Shown: positions 9,828-17,551, counted from the stretch's first letter. The stretch is DNA of 39,022 nt from CAZYMF01 sp964648215 (GCA_964648215.1 CAZYMF010000022.1:1-39022); one strand, 5' to 3'. Program-made: numbers and translations. The notes: a model not told the origin generated them from the letters alone.

Positions 9828-11483
9828 GTGAGCCAACCCTGGGCGGCCTTCGCGTGTGCCCTCGGGCTGCTGGGGTTCGCCGTGACCGTCCATGCCGCTC
9901 CTTTCGCCTACGTGACCAATCTGGAGGGGACGGTGTCCGTGATCGACACGGCAACCGACACCGTGACCGCGACGATTCCGATCGGCGGCTCGTGCGACAT
10001 CGCCGTGCATCCGGACGGCACGCGGGCCTACGCCACCACGGACGAGGGCGTCGTGGTGATTGACACGGCAACCAACAGTGTGGTCACCACCATCCCCATC
10101 ATGCCTCCGACCAGCGCGGCCGGCATCGCCGTGGCGCCCGACGGCTCGCGGCTCTACGTGGTCAACTACACCGACCCCGGCGGCCTGACGACCATCGACA
10201 CGGCCACTCTCGGCGTAGTCGGGACGTTGACCTTCTCGCCGGCAACCGACTACTCACCCGGACAGCGCTTGTCGCGCCGGATCGCGGTACGGCCGGACGG
10301 ACGCCGAGCCTACGTGACCAACACGTATGACACGCTCGAGCGCGACGGTTGCCTCTCTAGGCCTCATTCCTGTCCCCTGACCGTGACGGTCGTCGATCTC
10401 ACGCAGAACCGCGTGGTCGACGTCGCGCCTGACGTCGGCGCAGTCCTCGGCGGCATCGCCGTCGACCCCTCGGGCAACGAAGTCTACGTCGCCAACCAGA
10501 CGGATGTCTTGCTGGGGTTCTACGTTGGCCCATTCGGCATCGCTATCCTCGACACGTTCACCAACACATCTGGCCGCATTCGCTTCGGCTACAGCGAGGA
10601 CGTGGCGGTGAACCGTGCCGGGACGCGGGTCTACGCGACCTCGCCGGACCTGGAGGCCGTGGTCGTTGTGGACGCCGACACAAGGGAGGTTGTGGCGCAG
10701 GTTCACGTCCCCACCCTGCCTCAAGCTCTGGCCGTCAACCAAGCCGGGACTCGAGTGTACGTCACAGACTACCCTCCGAATACGGTCGACCGCGGCAGCG
10801 TGTGGGTCCTCGACGCGGCATCGAACACCGCCCATCAGGCAACACAGATAGGCTACTTGCCCTGCGGCATCGCGATCGGCCCGGACGTGATCGGCACGCT
10901 GACACCTACCCCTTTCGGGCAACCGACTCCGACGCCCAAACCGACACTGCCCTCGTATTGTGGGCGTGCCTGCACCGAGGCTACGGGTTGTTATGTCCAG
11001 CTCGGAGATCACATGATGGTTCCAGGTCACTGCGATCCGGCGCAGAACTGTCTATGTGTGCCCGATCCGACGCATACACCGACGCCGGTCACGCCCTCGC
11101 CCACGGGGCCGACGCGCACGCCTACGCCCACCTTCACGCCTGTGCCCACCTTTGGCAGCTGCGGCAGTGTATGCGACGACAGACCGTGCCCCTACCACTC
11201 CGGCTCACAGATTCTTCTTGGCTACTGCGTGGTCCAGGCGCAGAGCGATCAGTGCGAATGCGCCATCCCGGCTACGCCCACCCCGACGCCGACACCGTGC
11301 ACGGGCGATTGCGACGGCAGCGCGTCGGTGACGGTCGAGGAGCTCGTGCAGTGCGTGAACGCTGCCCTGGGAACAGATACGGCGTGTTCCGCGTGCGACG
11401 CCAACGGCGACGGACGCGTCACCGTCGACGAGCTGGTGGAGGCTGTGGATCATGCGCTGAACGGCTGCGCCGGGAGTGGGTAG
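9828..11483 (+). CDS. Exported YVTN-type beta-propeller protein with dockerin-like C-terminus
   Basis: This 551-residue protein starts at GTG 9828, with AGAGG seven bases ahead, and has a signal peptide ending near VHA-A. Residues about 25-350 are YVTN-family propeller repeats: units such as VSVIDTATDTVTATIPIG and IAVHPDGTRAYAT recur every ~40 residues. Next come Thr/Pro linkers and two similar ~45-residue Cys-rich modules (about 380 and 440). From residue 491 there is a paired EF-hand-like domain with calcium-loop patterns DCDGSASVTVEEL and DANGDGRVTVDEL, bounded by cysteines. That domain is dockerin-like and may anchor or assemble the protein outside the cell. It probably forms a transcription unit with the preceding propeller gene. 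Confidence 0.8.
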   Translation: MSQPWAAFACALGLLGFAVTVHAAPFAYVTNLEGTVSVIDTATDTVTATIPIGGSCDIAVHPDGTRAYATTDEGVVVIDTATNSVVTTIPIMPPTSAAGIAVAPDGSRLYVVNYTDPGGLTTIDTATLGVVGTLTFSPATDYSPGQRLSRRIAVRPDGRRAYVTNTYDTLERDGCLSRPHSCPLTVTVVDLTQNRVVDVAPDVGAVLGGIAVDPSGNEVYVANQTDVLLGFYVGPFGIAILDTFTNTSGRIRFGYSEDVAVNRAGTRVYATSPDLEAVVVVDADTREVVAQVHVPTLPQALAVNQAGTRVYVTDYPPNTVDRGSVWVLDAASNTAHQATQIGYLPCGIAIGPDVIGTLTPTPFGQPTPTPKPTLPSYCGRACTEATGCYVQLGDHMMVPGHCDPAQNCLCVPDPTHTPTPVTPSPTGPTRTPTPTFTPVPTFGSCGSVCDDRPCPYHSGSQILLGYCVVQAQSDQCECAIPATPTPTPTPCTGDCDGSASVTVEELVQCVNAALGTDTACSACDANGDGRVTVDELVEAVDHALNGCAGSG

Positions 11484-11549
11484 TGTTCTATGCGCAAGGA
11501 TCTTGCCCCTTCCGCAAGGAGCCTCACCAGGTACCTGTAGCAGATCTCC

Positions 11550-12404
11550 TCACCTCCCGGACCACGAGTAGCCGAGCGGGGGAGCGAGGAGGCGCGTCTC
11601 GGACAGCAGCTTTTCCATCGCCGCGATGCTGTCGCGCAGGGAGGCTGCGTCCGCGCCCGGGTTGGCAAGGATGGCGTCGATGCGAGCCGCGAACGAGGGC
11701 GGGTGTTTCGGCAACCCCGCGACCGCTGCTACCGCTCCCTTCTCGTTCATGAAGTAGCGCTCGTTGAGCGCGAACAGCACCTGGACCAGGGCGGCCGCGC
11801 AACGGAACAGACAGCCGGCGACGTGGAAGACATCGCCCCGCGCGGCCGGCTTGCGGCCGAGATCGAGCATGAAGCCGGCATCGAACAGGTATCTCTCGAT
11901 CAGCGCCTGCTTGAGCGCGGCGGGGTAGGGGGTCAGCCTCCGTTTCAGCGCTGCCAGCGCATCCGACGGATCGAACAGGGGCCGACAGAGGTGGACCTCG
12001 GCCAGATAGATGTGGTTGTGAAAGCCGTGGGGATGCCCGAGGTAGTAGTCGCACGTGAGTCGGCCGGCGCAGCAGTCGTCGATGACTCGGGCGACCCGCT
12101 CCAGGTCGCGGTAGAGCCAGTCGACCGGGCGACCGTCGACCTCGAGCCAGGCGCCGCCGTTCACCCAGGGCCCCCAGGCGCCGAAGTCCGTTACCTGGGC
12201 CGCCGCGGCACGAGCATCCAGCTCCGCCGCCAGGCGGCGCAGCTCGCTCAAAGAAGGCGGGGCCGACGGCTGATAGTAGATCCCCAGGTCGAGGTCGGAG
12301 TCGGGGCCGGCGGTGCCGCGGGCCCACGACCCGCCGAGGACCACGGCACGGACGCCGTCGATCTCGCCCAGACGAAGGGCCATTCGTTGTGCCAGCTCGA
12401 GCAT
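11550..12404 (-). CDS. Nucleotidyltransferase-fold protein
   Basis: This 284-residue protein has a pol-beta-type nucleotidyltransferase core: GGSWARGTAGPDSDLDLGIYY (about 24-44), i.e. G-S-x10-D-x-D with two metal-binding aspartates. A third acidic strand is likely at VDWLYRDLE. The helical C-terminal half (about 150-284) resembles the substrate-binding half of aminoglycoside or kanamycin nucleotidyltransferase-like proteins. The substrate cannot be read from the sequence; antibiotic adenylylation or a regulatory role are possible. The start is ATG 12402-12404 with a weak ribosome site; an in-frame ATG seven codons later is an alternative. It is convergent with the propeller gene and divergent from the feo operon. 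Confidence 0.75.
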   Translation of the reverse strand: MLELAQRMALRLGEIDGVRAVVLGGSWARGTAGPDSDLDLGIYYQPSAPPSLSELRRLAAELDARAAAAQVTDFGAWGPWVNGGAWLEVDGRPVDWLYRDLERVARVIDDCCAGRLTCDYYLGHPHGFHNHIYLAEVHLCRPLFDPSDALAALKRRLTPYPAALKQALIERYLFDAGFMLDLGRKPAARGDVFHVAGCLFRCAAALVQVLFALNERYFMNEKGAVAAVAGLPKHPPSFAARIDAILANPGADAASLRDSIAAMEKLLSETRLLAPPLGYSWSGR

Positions 12405-12459
12405 GGCTACGCGTATCTAATCTGATCCTCAGCATAAGCCAATTGATTGGCCTCGGTAG

Positions 12460-12488
12460 AGGACATGAAAATCATTTTCAGCTAGAAT
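12460..12488 (+). promoter_or_regulatory. feoB promoter with Fur box filling the spacer
   Basis: A perfect 7-1-7 dyad TGAAAATCATTTTCA (12466-12480) matches the Fur consensus TGATAATNATTATCA at 13 of 15 positions. It lies between AGGACA (12460-12465) and TAGAAT (12483-12488), which are 17 bp apart. Fe(II)-Fur would therefore occlude RNA polymerase directly, giving iron-repressed feoB expression. The hexamers are imperfect; the dyad is clear. Confidence 0.75.
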
Positions 12489-12523
12489 CCGTCCCGGTAG
12501 GACCCAGGAGGCGAAGCAGGACG

Positions 12524-12685
12524 ATGCAACGACTCGTTCCCATTTCTGCGTGGCCGCGGGCTCCGCGCGCCGACTGGCTTCGCGATCCTGGCCGGGGCAA
12601 TGGCGGCCGTTGGGCCGTCTGCCATCCGCTACCGATGGGCCCGGCCTTTGCTGCTGTCGGAGTTCGATGTCGCACCACCCGCTGA
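12524..12685 (+). CDS. Possible small leader ORF ahead of feoB
   Basis: This is an open frame of 53 codons after the Fur-controlled promoter, with AGGAGG (12506-12511) about 12 bases before its ATG. Its stop lies inside the first codons of feoB (ATG 12667), so translational coupling would be possible. The protein (starting MQRLVPISAW) is Arg/Pro/Trp-rich and resembles nothing I recognise. It is not FeoA or FeoC. It may be non-coding leader. Confidence 0.2.
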   Translation: MQRLVPISAWPRAPRADWLRDPGRGNGGRWAVCHPLPMGPAFAAVGVRCRTTR

Positions 12686-14754
12686 GCTCGCACGCCGATC
12701 TGAACCTGGTCGAGCCTGCCGACGGGCCGCAGCCGGAGCCCCAGCCCGCGCGTCGGGACGCCCTCGGCCGCATCGCTCTGGTGGGCAATCCGAACGTCGG
12801 AAAGAGCGTGATTTTCGGGGCTCTGACGGGCACCTATGCCACGGTGAGCAACTATCCCGGAACGACGGTGGAGGTGACGCGGGCCGCCGCGCGCTTCGAC
12901 GCCGGCTTGGAGATCATCGACACGCCGGGGGTCAACAGCCTGCTGCCGCAATCCGAAGACGAGCGGGTGACGCGTGACATCCTGCTCGCGGGCGTCGACG
13001 GCGTGATTCAGGTGGCCGACGCCAAGAACCTGCCCCGGGCCCTGGTTCTGTCGTTGCAGCTGGCCGAGGCGGGCGTGCCNNNNNNNNNNNNNNNNNNNNN
13101 NNNNNNNNNNNNNNNNNNNNNNNNNNNNNNNNNNNNNNNNNNNNNNNNNNNNNNNNNNNNNNNNNNNNNNNNNNNNNNNGGCCAGCGGGCGTTGGCGCTG
13201 ATGTGTCTCGCCGGGGACGAGAGCCTGCGCGTCTGGTTGCGCGCGCATCTAGACGACATGGCGCTCGCCGCGATCGAGGAGACGTTCCGCGAGACCAGCA
13301 TTCAGCTCCATGGTCGGGTCGCCTACGAGTTGAATCGCTGCCGTGTCCGCAGTGCAGAGCAACTGGCACGCGAGGTGACCGAGCGGGCGGCGACCGACGA
13401 TTTGCCGTCACCGGACGAGAGCCGGCGCTGGGCTTTCTTCGGCCTGGCCGCCTTGACGGGCAGCCTGCTGTTGCTCGCCGGCGACGTTGGTCTCCTGCCG
13501 GCGCTGCAAGGAGGCTGGGGCCGGCTGCTCCCGTGGTTGGGGATCGCCGCCAGCGTTGGCGCCGCCACCCGCTGGCCCGGCATGCGCGTGGCCGTGGGAC
13601 GCTGGGCGACCCATCGTGGCGTCGGCTTCGCCGTCCTGTTCGTCGTGCTCTACGTCGTTTATCGTTTCGTCGGCGTGTTCGCCGCGGGTACCGGCGTAGA
13701 CTTTTTCGAGCACACGCTCTTCGGCGGCTACATTAATCCGGCCTTGACCAGCGGCATCGACCGTCTGGTGGCGCTCGCCGCGCCCCACCTCGGCGCCGCC
13801 GCCGGCGTGCTGTACTTCGGGCGCGAGCTTCTGGTGGGGCAGTACGGGCTGATCACGGTGGCGGTCACCTACGCCTTCGCCATCATCTTCCCGATCGTGA
13901 CGGCCTTCTTCCTCGCCTTCTCGCTGCTCGAGGACTCGGGCTACCTGCCGCGCCTGGCGGTGATGGTGAACAAGTTCTTCCACGGCATGGGTCTGAACGG
14001 CAAGGCGGTGCTGCCGATGGTCCTCGGCCTCGGCTGTGACACGATGGCGACGTTGACCGCGCGCATCATGGAGACGCCCAAGGAGCGCGTGCTGGTCACC
14101 CTGCTGCTGGCCCTCGGTGTGCCGTGCTCGGCGCAGCTGGGGGTGATCCTGGGTCTGTTCGGCGCCCTGCCGTTGTGGGCCCCGGTGGTCTGGGGCGGCG
14201 TCGTCGTCGGCGTTCTGCTCGCGGTCGGCTATCTGGCGGCGCGCCTGTTGCCCGGGGAGAGCTCCGACCTGATCCTGGAGATGCCGCCGATCCGGCGGCC
14301 GCAGTTGAAGAACATCGTCGTCAAGACGGTCGGGCGGCTGGAGTGGTACATCCGCGAGGCGGTGCCGATCTTCATCCTCGGCACGCTGGCGCTCTTCGTT
14401 CTCGACAAGCTCGGCGCCCTGACGCACCTGATCCACGACAGCGAGCCCGTCGTGGTCGGGCTGCTGCAGCTGCCGCCGCGCGCCACCGAGGCGTTCCTGG
14501 TCGGCTTCTTCCGCCGCGACTACGGTGCCGCCGGAATCTACGCCCTGTTCAACCAAGGGCTGATGACGCCGGTGCAAGCGGTGGTCTCGCTGGTGACGAT
14601 CACCCTGTTCGTGCCCTGCGTCGCCAACTTCTTCGTCATCGTCAAGGAGCACGGTCTGCGCACGGCGCTGGCCATGAGCGCGTTCATCTTTCCCTTCGCG
14701 TTCGTCGTCGGCGGCCTGGTGAACGTGGCGCTGCGCGCCGCGGGGTTGCCATGA
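12667..14754 (+). CDS. feoB: Ferrous iron transporter FeoB (interrupted by assembly gap)
   Basis: FeoB is an inner-membrane Fe(II) importer with an N-terminal G domain. G1 is GNPNVGKS (40-47), G2 is NYPGTT, G3 is DTPG. G4 and G5 fall in the 100-N gap at 13080-13179. After the gap come the helical linker and the membrane domain, with both Gate-type cysteine segments: GVPCSAQLGVILGLFG and FVPCVANFFVIVKEHG. LVGFFRRDYGAAGIYAL is also typical of FeoB. ATG 12667 follows GGAG by four bases. The frame happens to continue across the gap, but the true gap length is unknown. The stop overlaps the next gene by 4 bp (ATGA). Confidence 0.93.
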   Translation: MSHHPLSSHADLNLVEPADGPQPEPQPARRDALGRIALVGNPNVGKSVIFGALTGTYATVSNYPGTTVEVTRAAARFDAGLEIIDTPGVNSLLPQSEDERVTRDILLAGVDGVIQVADAKNLPRALVLSLQLAEAGVXXXXXXXXXXXXXXXXXXXXXXXXXXXXXXXXXXGQRALALMCLAGDESLRVWLRAHLDDMALAAIEETFRETSIQLHGRVAYELNRCRVRSAEQLAREVTERAATDDLPSPDESRRWAFFGLAALTGSLLLLAGDVGLLPALQGGWGRLLPWLGIAASVGAATRWPGMRVAVGRWATHRGVGFAVLFVVLYVVYRFVGVFAAGTGVDFFEHTLFGGYINPALTSGIDRLVALAAPHLGAAAGVLYFGRELLVGQYGLITVAVTYAFAIIFPIVTAFFLAFSLLEDSGYLPRLAVMVNKFFHGMGLNGKAVLPMVLGLGCDTMATLTARIMETPKERVLVTLLLALGVPCSAQLGVILGLFGALPLWAPVVWGGVVVGVLLAVGYLAARLLPGESSDLILEMPPIRRPQLKNIVVKTVGRLEWYIREAVPIFILGTLALFVLDKLGALTHLIHDSEPVVVGLLQLPPRATEAFLVGFFRRDYGAAGIYALFNQGLMTPVQAVVSLVTITLFVPCVANFFVIVKEHGLRTALAMSAFIFPFAFVVGGLVNVALRAAGLP
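13080..13179. other. Assembly gap of 100 N inside feoB
   Basis: Exactly 100 N, the usual placeholder for a scaffold join of unknown size. It removes the G4 and G5 region of the FeoB G domain. A normal FeoB has more sequence between the VQVADAKNLPRAL segment and the GDES/RVWL linker than 33 residues, so the real gap is probably longer than 100 bp. Confidence 0.97.
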
Positions 14755-14963
14755 AAGGCCCGAGCCGCGTCACTTGTCCGCTGTGCGCCAACGTGTACGA
14801 GGAGCACGTGGGGCTCGCCTGTCACGGCGGTTGTCCGATGAGCCGGGGCTGCCGCTTGCTGAAGTGCCCGCGGTGCGGCTACGAGATGCCGGCGCCGACG
14901 GCGCTGACCCGCTGGTTGATGCGCTGGCTCGGCGCGGCCGACGCCTCGGCGGGCGGCTCTTGA
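14751..14963 (+). CDS. Small Cys-rich (zinc-ribbon or Fe-binding) protein of the feo operon
   Basis: This 70-residue protein has seven cysteines (9, 12, 24, 28, 34, 39, 42) and H25. They are arranged as CPLC, CHGGC, C and CPRC, a zinc-ribbon or rubredoxin-like knuckle pattern. It has no membrane segment, unlike FeoB-associated Cys-rich membrane proteins. It is coupled to feoB by an ATGA overlap and to the following regulator by TGATG, so a role in Fe(II) uptake, such as an accessory or metal-sensing factor, is inferred. It could act like FeoC, but shows no winged-helix signature. Confidence 0.7.
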   Translation: MKGPSRVTCPLCANVYEEHVGLACHGGCPMSRGCRLLKCPRCGYEMPAPTALTRWLMRWLGAADASAGGS

Positions 14964-15634
14964 TGCAGGGGCCGATGGCGGCGCGAATCGATCAGCAGGT
15001 CGAGGAGCTGCTCGAGCAGCTCTGGGTCCGCAACGAACAGGGCGAGGCGGAGCAACACGCCGCAGAGGAAGCACCCGAGTTCGATGCCGAACGGGTCACG
15101 GCCGAGGCGCAGCGGCGGGGATGGGTGGTCCGGGGCCAGGGTCGGCTGGAGTTCACGCCGGCCGGCGAGCACCGGGCGGCCGGTGTCATCCGCCGCCATC
15201 GGTTGGCGGAACGCCTGCTCGGGGACGTCATCCACGTCGACAGTGCGGCGATGGAGGCGGGCGCCTGCGAGCTCGAGCACTCGCACATCCTGTCGGATGA
15301 GGCGACCGATCGTGTCTGCGCCTTTCTCGGCCATCCGCCGACATGCCCACACGATCGCCCGATTCCGCGGGGCCGCTGCTGCGAGAAGTTCAGCCACGAG
15401 GCGCTGCCACTGGTGACGCCGCTGAGCGTGGCCGCCCTCGGCGGGATCTACCGCATCGTCTTCATCGCCTCGCGTTCCCACCGCCGCATGGACCGGCTCT
15501 GTGCCCTCGGCGTCGCCCCCGGAGCGAGCTTGCGGCTGCACCAGAAGCAGCCGGCTTTCGTGGTGCGGGTGGGGGAGACCGACATCGCCCTCGACCCCGA
15601 GGTCACCGACGACGTCTTCGTGTTGCCGGGTTGA
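14963..15634 (+). CDS. DtxR-family metalloregulator fused to FeoA (SH3) domain
   Basis: This 223-residue protein has three parts. Residues 1-70 take the place of the winged helix. Residues 71-145 form a DtxR/MntR dimerisation and metal domain. Residues ~150-223 form a FeoA-type SH3 domain (SVAALGGIYRIVFIASRS, then MDRLCALGVAPGASL). Metal ligands are kept with DtxR-like spacing: H79, E83, C102, E105, H106, followed by the family motif GHPPTCPH. DtxR ligands M10 and H98 are not kept (D10, E98). The usual recognition helix of the LGVSPPSVTEML type is hard to find; a charged stretch at 28-52 stands in its place. It is the last gene of the feo operon and overlaps the Cys-rich gene. It may act as FeoA partner of FeoB, as iron-dependent repressor, or both. 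Confidence 0.8.
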   Translation: MQGPMAARIDQQVEELLEQLWVRNEQGEAEQHAAEEAPEFDAERVTAEAQRRGWVVRGQGRLEFTPAGEHRAAGVIRRHRLAERLLGDVIHVDSAAMEAGACELEHSHILSDEATDRVCAFLGHPPTCPHDRPIPRGRCCEKFSHEALPLVTPLSVAALGGIYRIVFIASRSHRRMDRLCALGVAPGASLRLHQKQPAFVVRVGETDIALDPEVTDDVFVLPG

Positions 15635-15641
15635 GAGGAGT

Positions 15642-15712
15642 TTCAAGCTTCAAGCAACAAGCCTCAAGCCCGAGTTCGAATGTCCGGCTTGCCGCTTGCC
15701 ACTTGCGGCTTG
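15642..15712. repeat. Inverted heptamer array (4+4 units)
   Basis: The left arm has four contiguous heptamers of pattern NNCAAGC (15642-15669). The right arm has GCTTG/ACTTG units whose CTTG starts at 15688, 15695, 15702 and 15709, an exact period of 7. The arms are inverted relative to each other around a 16-bp loop and can pair as a long hairpin. It lies between the convergent dtxR-feoA and radical SAM genes, so it may serve as a bidirectional terminator. Confidence 0.85.
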
Positions 15713-15723
15713 ACCCTGGACTC

Positions 15724-16857
15724 CTACGATGCCGCCGCCATCGTCACCGGCGGGTGATAGGCGCACCACGGGTCGGTGGCGAAGTAGCTGTCGGTGAGCG
15801 CGAACGCCCGCGAGCGCGAGCCGCCGCAGATCGTTCGGTACTCGCAACGACCACAGCGCCCGAGCAACCGGTCCGGGTCGCGTAGCGCGCGGAAGATCGG
15901 CGAGCTGCGGTAGATCTCGCGCAGCGGCTGGGTGCGCACGTTACCGGCGAGCACGGGCAGGAAGCCGCTCGGGTACACGTCGCCGGTGTGGGAGACGAAG
16001 GCGAAGCCGTTGCCGGCGTTGACGCCCCGCGGGGCCAGACCGACTGTGTGCCCCGGACCCTCCGAGCGCAGCAGTTGCTGCGGCATCGCGCCGCCGTGAC
16101 CCGCCGTCCGCGAGCCCGGCCCCGACTCCTCGGCCTCCCGTTCCGCCACGTAGCGGCGGTAGTGCGGTGCCTCGGTGACCTTGACGATGAAATCGGACTC
16201 CTTCTGCACCCGGTAGAGAATGGCGAAGAGGTGCTCGCACTGCTCGGCCGTGAGACCACCGAGGTCCTTGCCGCGTCCGGTCGGAACCAGGAAGAACACT
16301 TCCCAGAACACGATGCCCAAAGTCTTGACGAACTCGGCCATCTTCCAGAAGTAGGGCGCCGAGCGGCCGCAGATGGTGGTGTTGATCTGCAGCGGTAGCT
16401 GCACCTCGTGCGCCCAGCCGATCGCCTCCATCGTCTTGGCGAACGCCCCGGGGACGCCGCGAAACGCGTCGTGCAGGTCGGCGCGTGGAAAGTCGAGGCT
16501 GACGGCCATCTGGTCCAGGCCGGAGTCCTTGAGGCGAGAGACGACCCCTCTCTGCAGCGTGGCCGTTGCCGCCGGGATCGTACCCATGCGCAGGCCGACG
16601 TCTTTGCCGGCACGGATCAGCTCGTAGAGGTCCGGACGCTTGAGGGGATCGCCACCGGTCAGGATGAACACGGGCGTGCCCATCGCCTTGGTTTCGGCCA
16701 GGAGCTGCTTGCCCTCCTCGGTGGTGAGCTCGTGCGGATCACGCTCGGGCTGCGCCGATGCCCGGCAGTGACGACAGGCCAGGTCGCACCCCTGCGTGGT
16801 CTCCCAGATGACCAGGAAGGGGGCTTGTTCGAAGTCGACCCGGGGCATGCCATGCAT
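15724..16857 (-). CDS. Radical SAM/SPASM protein (TIGR04053-like)
   Basis: This 377-residue enzyme has the radical SAM cluster C24-x3-C28-x2-C31 (CDLACRHC). The GGDP segment (LTGGDPLKRPDL) is the SAM-binding strand. Its C-terminal SPASM region (CGRCEYRTICGG, later DPWCAY) would bind auxiliary Fe-S clusters. The layout resembles heme-biosynthesis AhbD/NirJ-like proteins and the broadly scattered TIGR04053 group, whose substrate I do not know. Ribosome site AGGAG lies nine bases before ATG 16857; another in-frame ATG is three codons later. It is divergent from a small putative regulator, with several dyads between them. Proximity to a MauG-like di-heme enzyme hints at heme or cofactor chemistry but proves nothing. 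Confidence 0.85.
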   Translation of the reverse strand: MHGMPRVDFEQAPFLVIWETTQGCDLACRHCRASAQPERDPHELTTEEGKQLLAETKAMGTPVFILTGGDPLKRPDLYELIRAGKDVGLRMGTIPAATATLQRGVVSRLKDSGLDQMAVSLDFPRADLHDAFRGVPGAFAKTMEAIGWAHEVQLPLQINTTICGRSAPYFWKMAEFVKTLGIVFWEVFFLVPTGRGKDLGGLTAEQCEHLFAILYRVQKESDFIVKVTEAPHYRRYVAEREAEESGPGSRTAGHGGAMPQQLLRSEGPGHTVGLAPRGVNAGNGFAFVSHTGDVYPSGFLPVLAGNVRTQPLREIYRSSPIFRALRDPDRLLGRCGRCEYRTICGGSRSRAFALTDSYFATDPWCAYHPPVTMAAAS

Positions 16858-17197
16858 CGCTCTTCACTCCTCTCGCCTGTGGTGTTTGCCACCATCCCAA
16901 AAGCACAGAGCATGCGCGCGCCGAAATTGCCAGGGGAGCGGACGATCGCCTTTCCCGTTTCGACAGAATGGAGAATCGGCCCCGTTGCTTTCTCAGTTGC
17001 GAGAAAGGGCGGGCGACGGTCGGGCCGGCAACGGCAGCGGCAACCGGCGGCCGCCGAAACGGTCCCGCCCCTGATGAGCGTCAGCCGCGCAGCGGGTCGG
17101 GGTCAGTGCAGCGCCAAGCTGGAGGGTGTAAGCCGTACGGGTTCCTCGGCGCCTGGGCTCGGTGCCGGGGCCCCGTTTCGGCGGGAGGGAGTGATCG
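16858..17197. promoter_or_regulatory. Divergent regulatory region with two dyads
   Basis: This 340-bp region between the divergent radical SAM and small-regulator genes holds no gene. It has a perfect 5-5-5 dyad TGGTGTTTGCCACCA (16880-16894) just upstream of the radical SAM ribosome site. It also has a perfect 7-6-7 dyad CTTTCTC/GAGAAAG (16988-17007). Both have the size of operator sites. No convincing -35/-10 pair was found. The cognate regulator is unknown; the gene starting at 17198 is a candidate. Confidence 0.4.
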
Positions 17198-17551
17198 ATG
17201 ACGTTCGGCTTGTGGGAGGCAGATACCTTGATCGACCAGGGTCGCGACAGGCGAGCGCCCTCGCCGGAACGGCGGCTGCTGGTCGCCGTCCTGGCGACGG
17301 CGGTTGCGGAATTTCAGGAGGCGCTCGCCTCCGGGGCGAAGGAAAACGACTCGCGGCGGCACAAGTTGGAGGTGTGGTTTCAGACGCGGGGCAGCTCGTG
17401 GCCGTGCTCGTTCGAGAGACTCTGCGAGCTCCTCGATCTCGATGCCGAGGTCATCCGCAAACGCCTGGCAACCCTCGCCTCCGCGCCCTCCGTGCGCGCG
17501 CGGTACCGGCCCGGCCGGCCGGCGAAAGTCAGCGTGCCCGCGATCGACTGA
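17198..17551 (+). CDS. Small putative DNA-binding protein, unknown function
   Basis: This 117-residue protein has ribosome site GGGAGGGA before ATG 17198; GTG 17191 is in another frame. Residues ~24-45 form a helix (RRLLVAVLATAVAEFQEAL). Next comes a WF...-S-F-x2-L-C-x2-L-x-L-D...-I-R-x2-L pattern (KLEVWFQTRG, SFERLCELLDLDAEVIRKRL). Small proteins with a similar SF-(x2)-(V/L/I)-C-E-x-L-x-L-D-P signature are common hypothetical proteins of delta-like bacteria; the pattern looks helix-turn-helix-like. The basic tail (RPGRPAKV) resembles an AT-hook-like patch. A role in controlling the divergent radical SAM gene is inference. Confidence 0.6.
   Translation: MTFGLWEADTLIDQGRDRRAPSPERRLLVAVLATAVAEFQEALASGAKENDSRRHKLEVWFQTRGSSWPCSFERLCELLDLDAEVIRKRLATLASAPSVRARYRPGRPAKVSVPAID

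Noticed and set aside
15674..15684. GTTCGAATGTC resembling a tRNA T-loop
   Set aside because: No acceptor, D or anticodon arms around it; it is the loop of the heptamer hairpin.
17198..17551. RiPP precursor for the radical SAM enzyme
   Set aside because: At 117 residues with helical DNA-binding-like features and no leader/core split or Cys- or Gly-rich core, it does not look like a precursor peptide.
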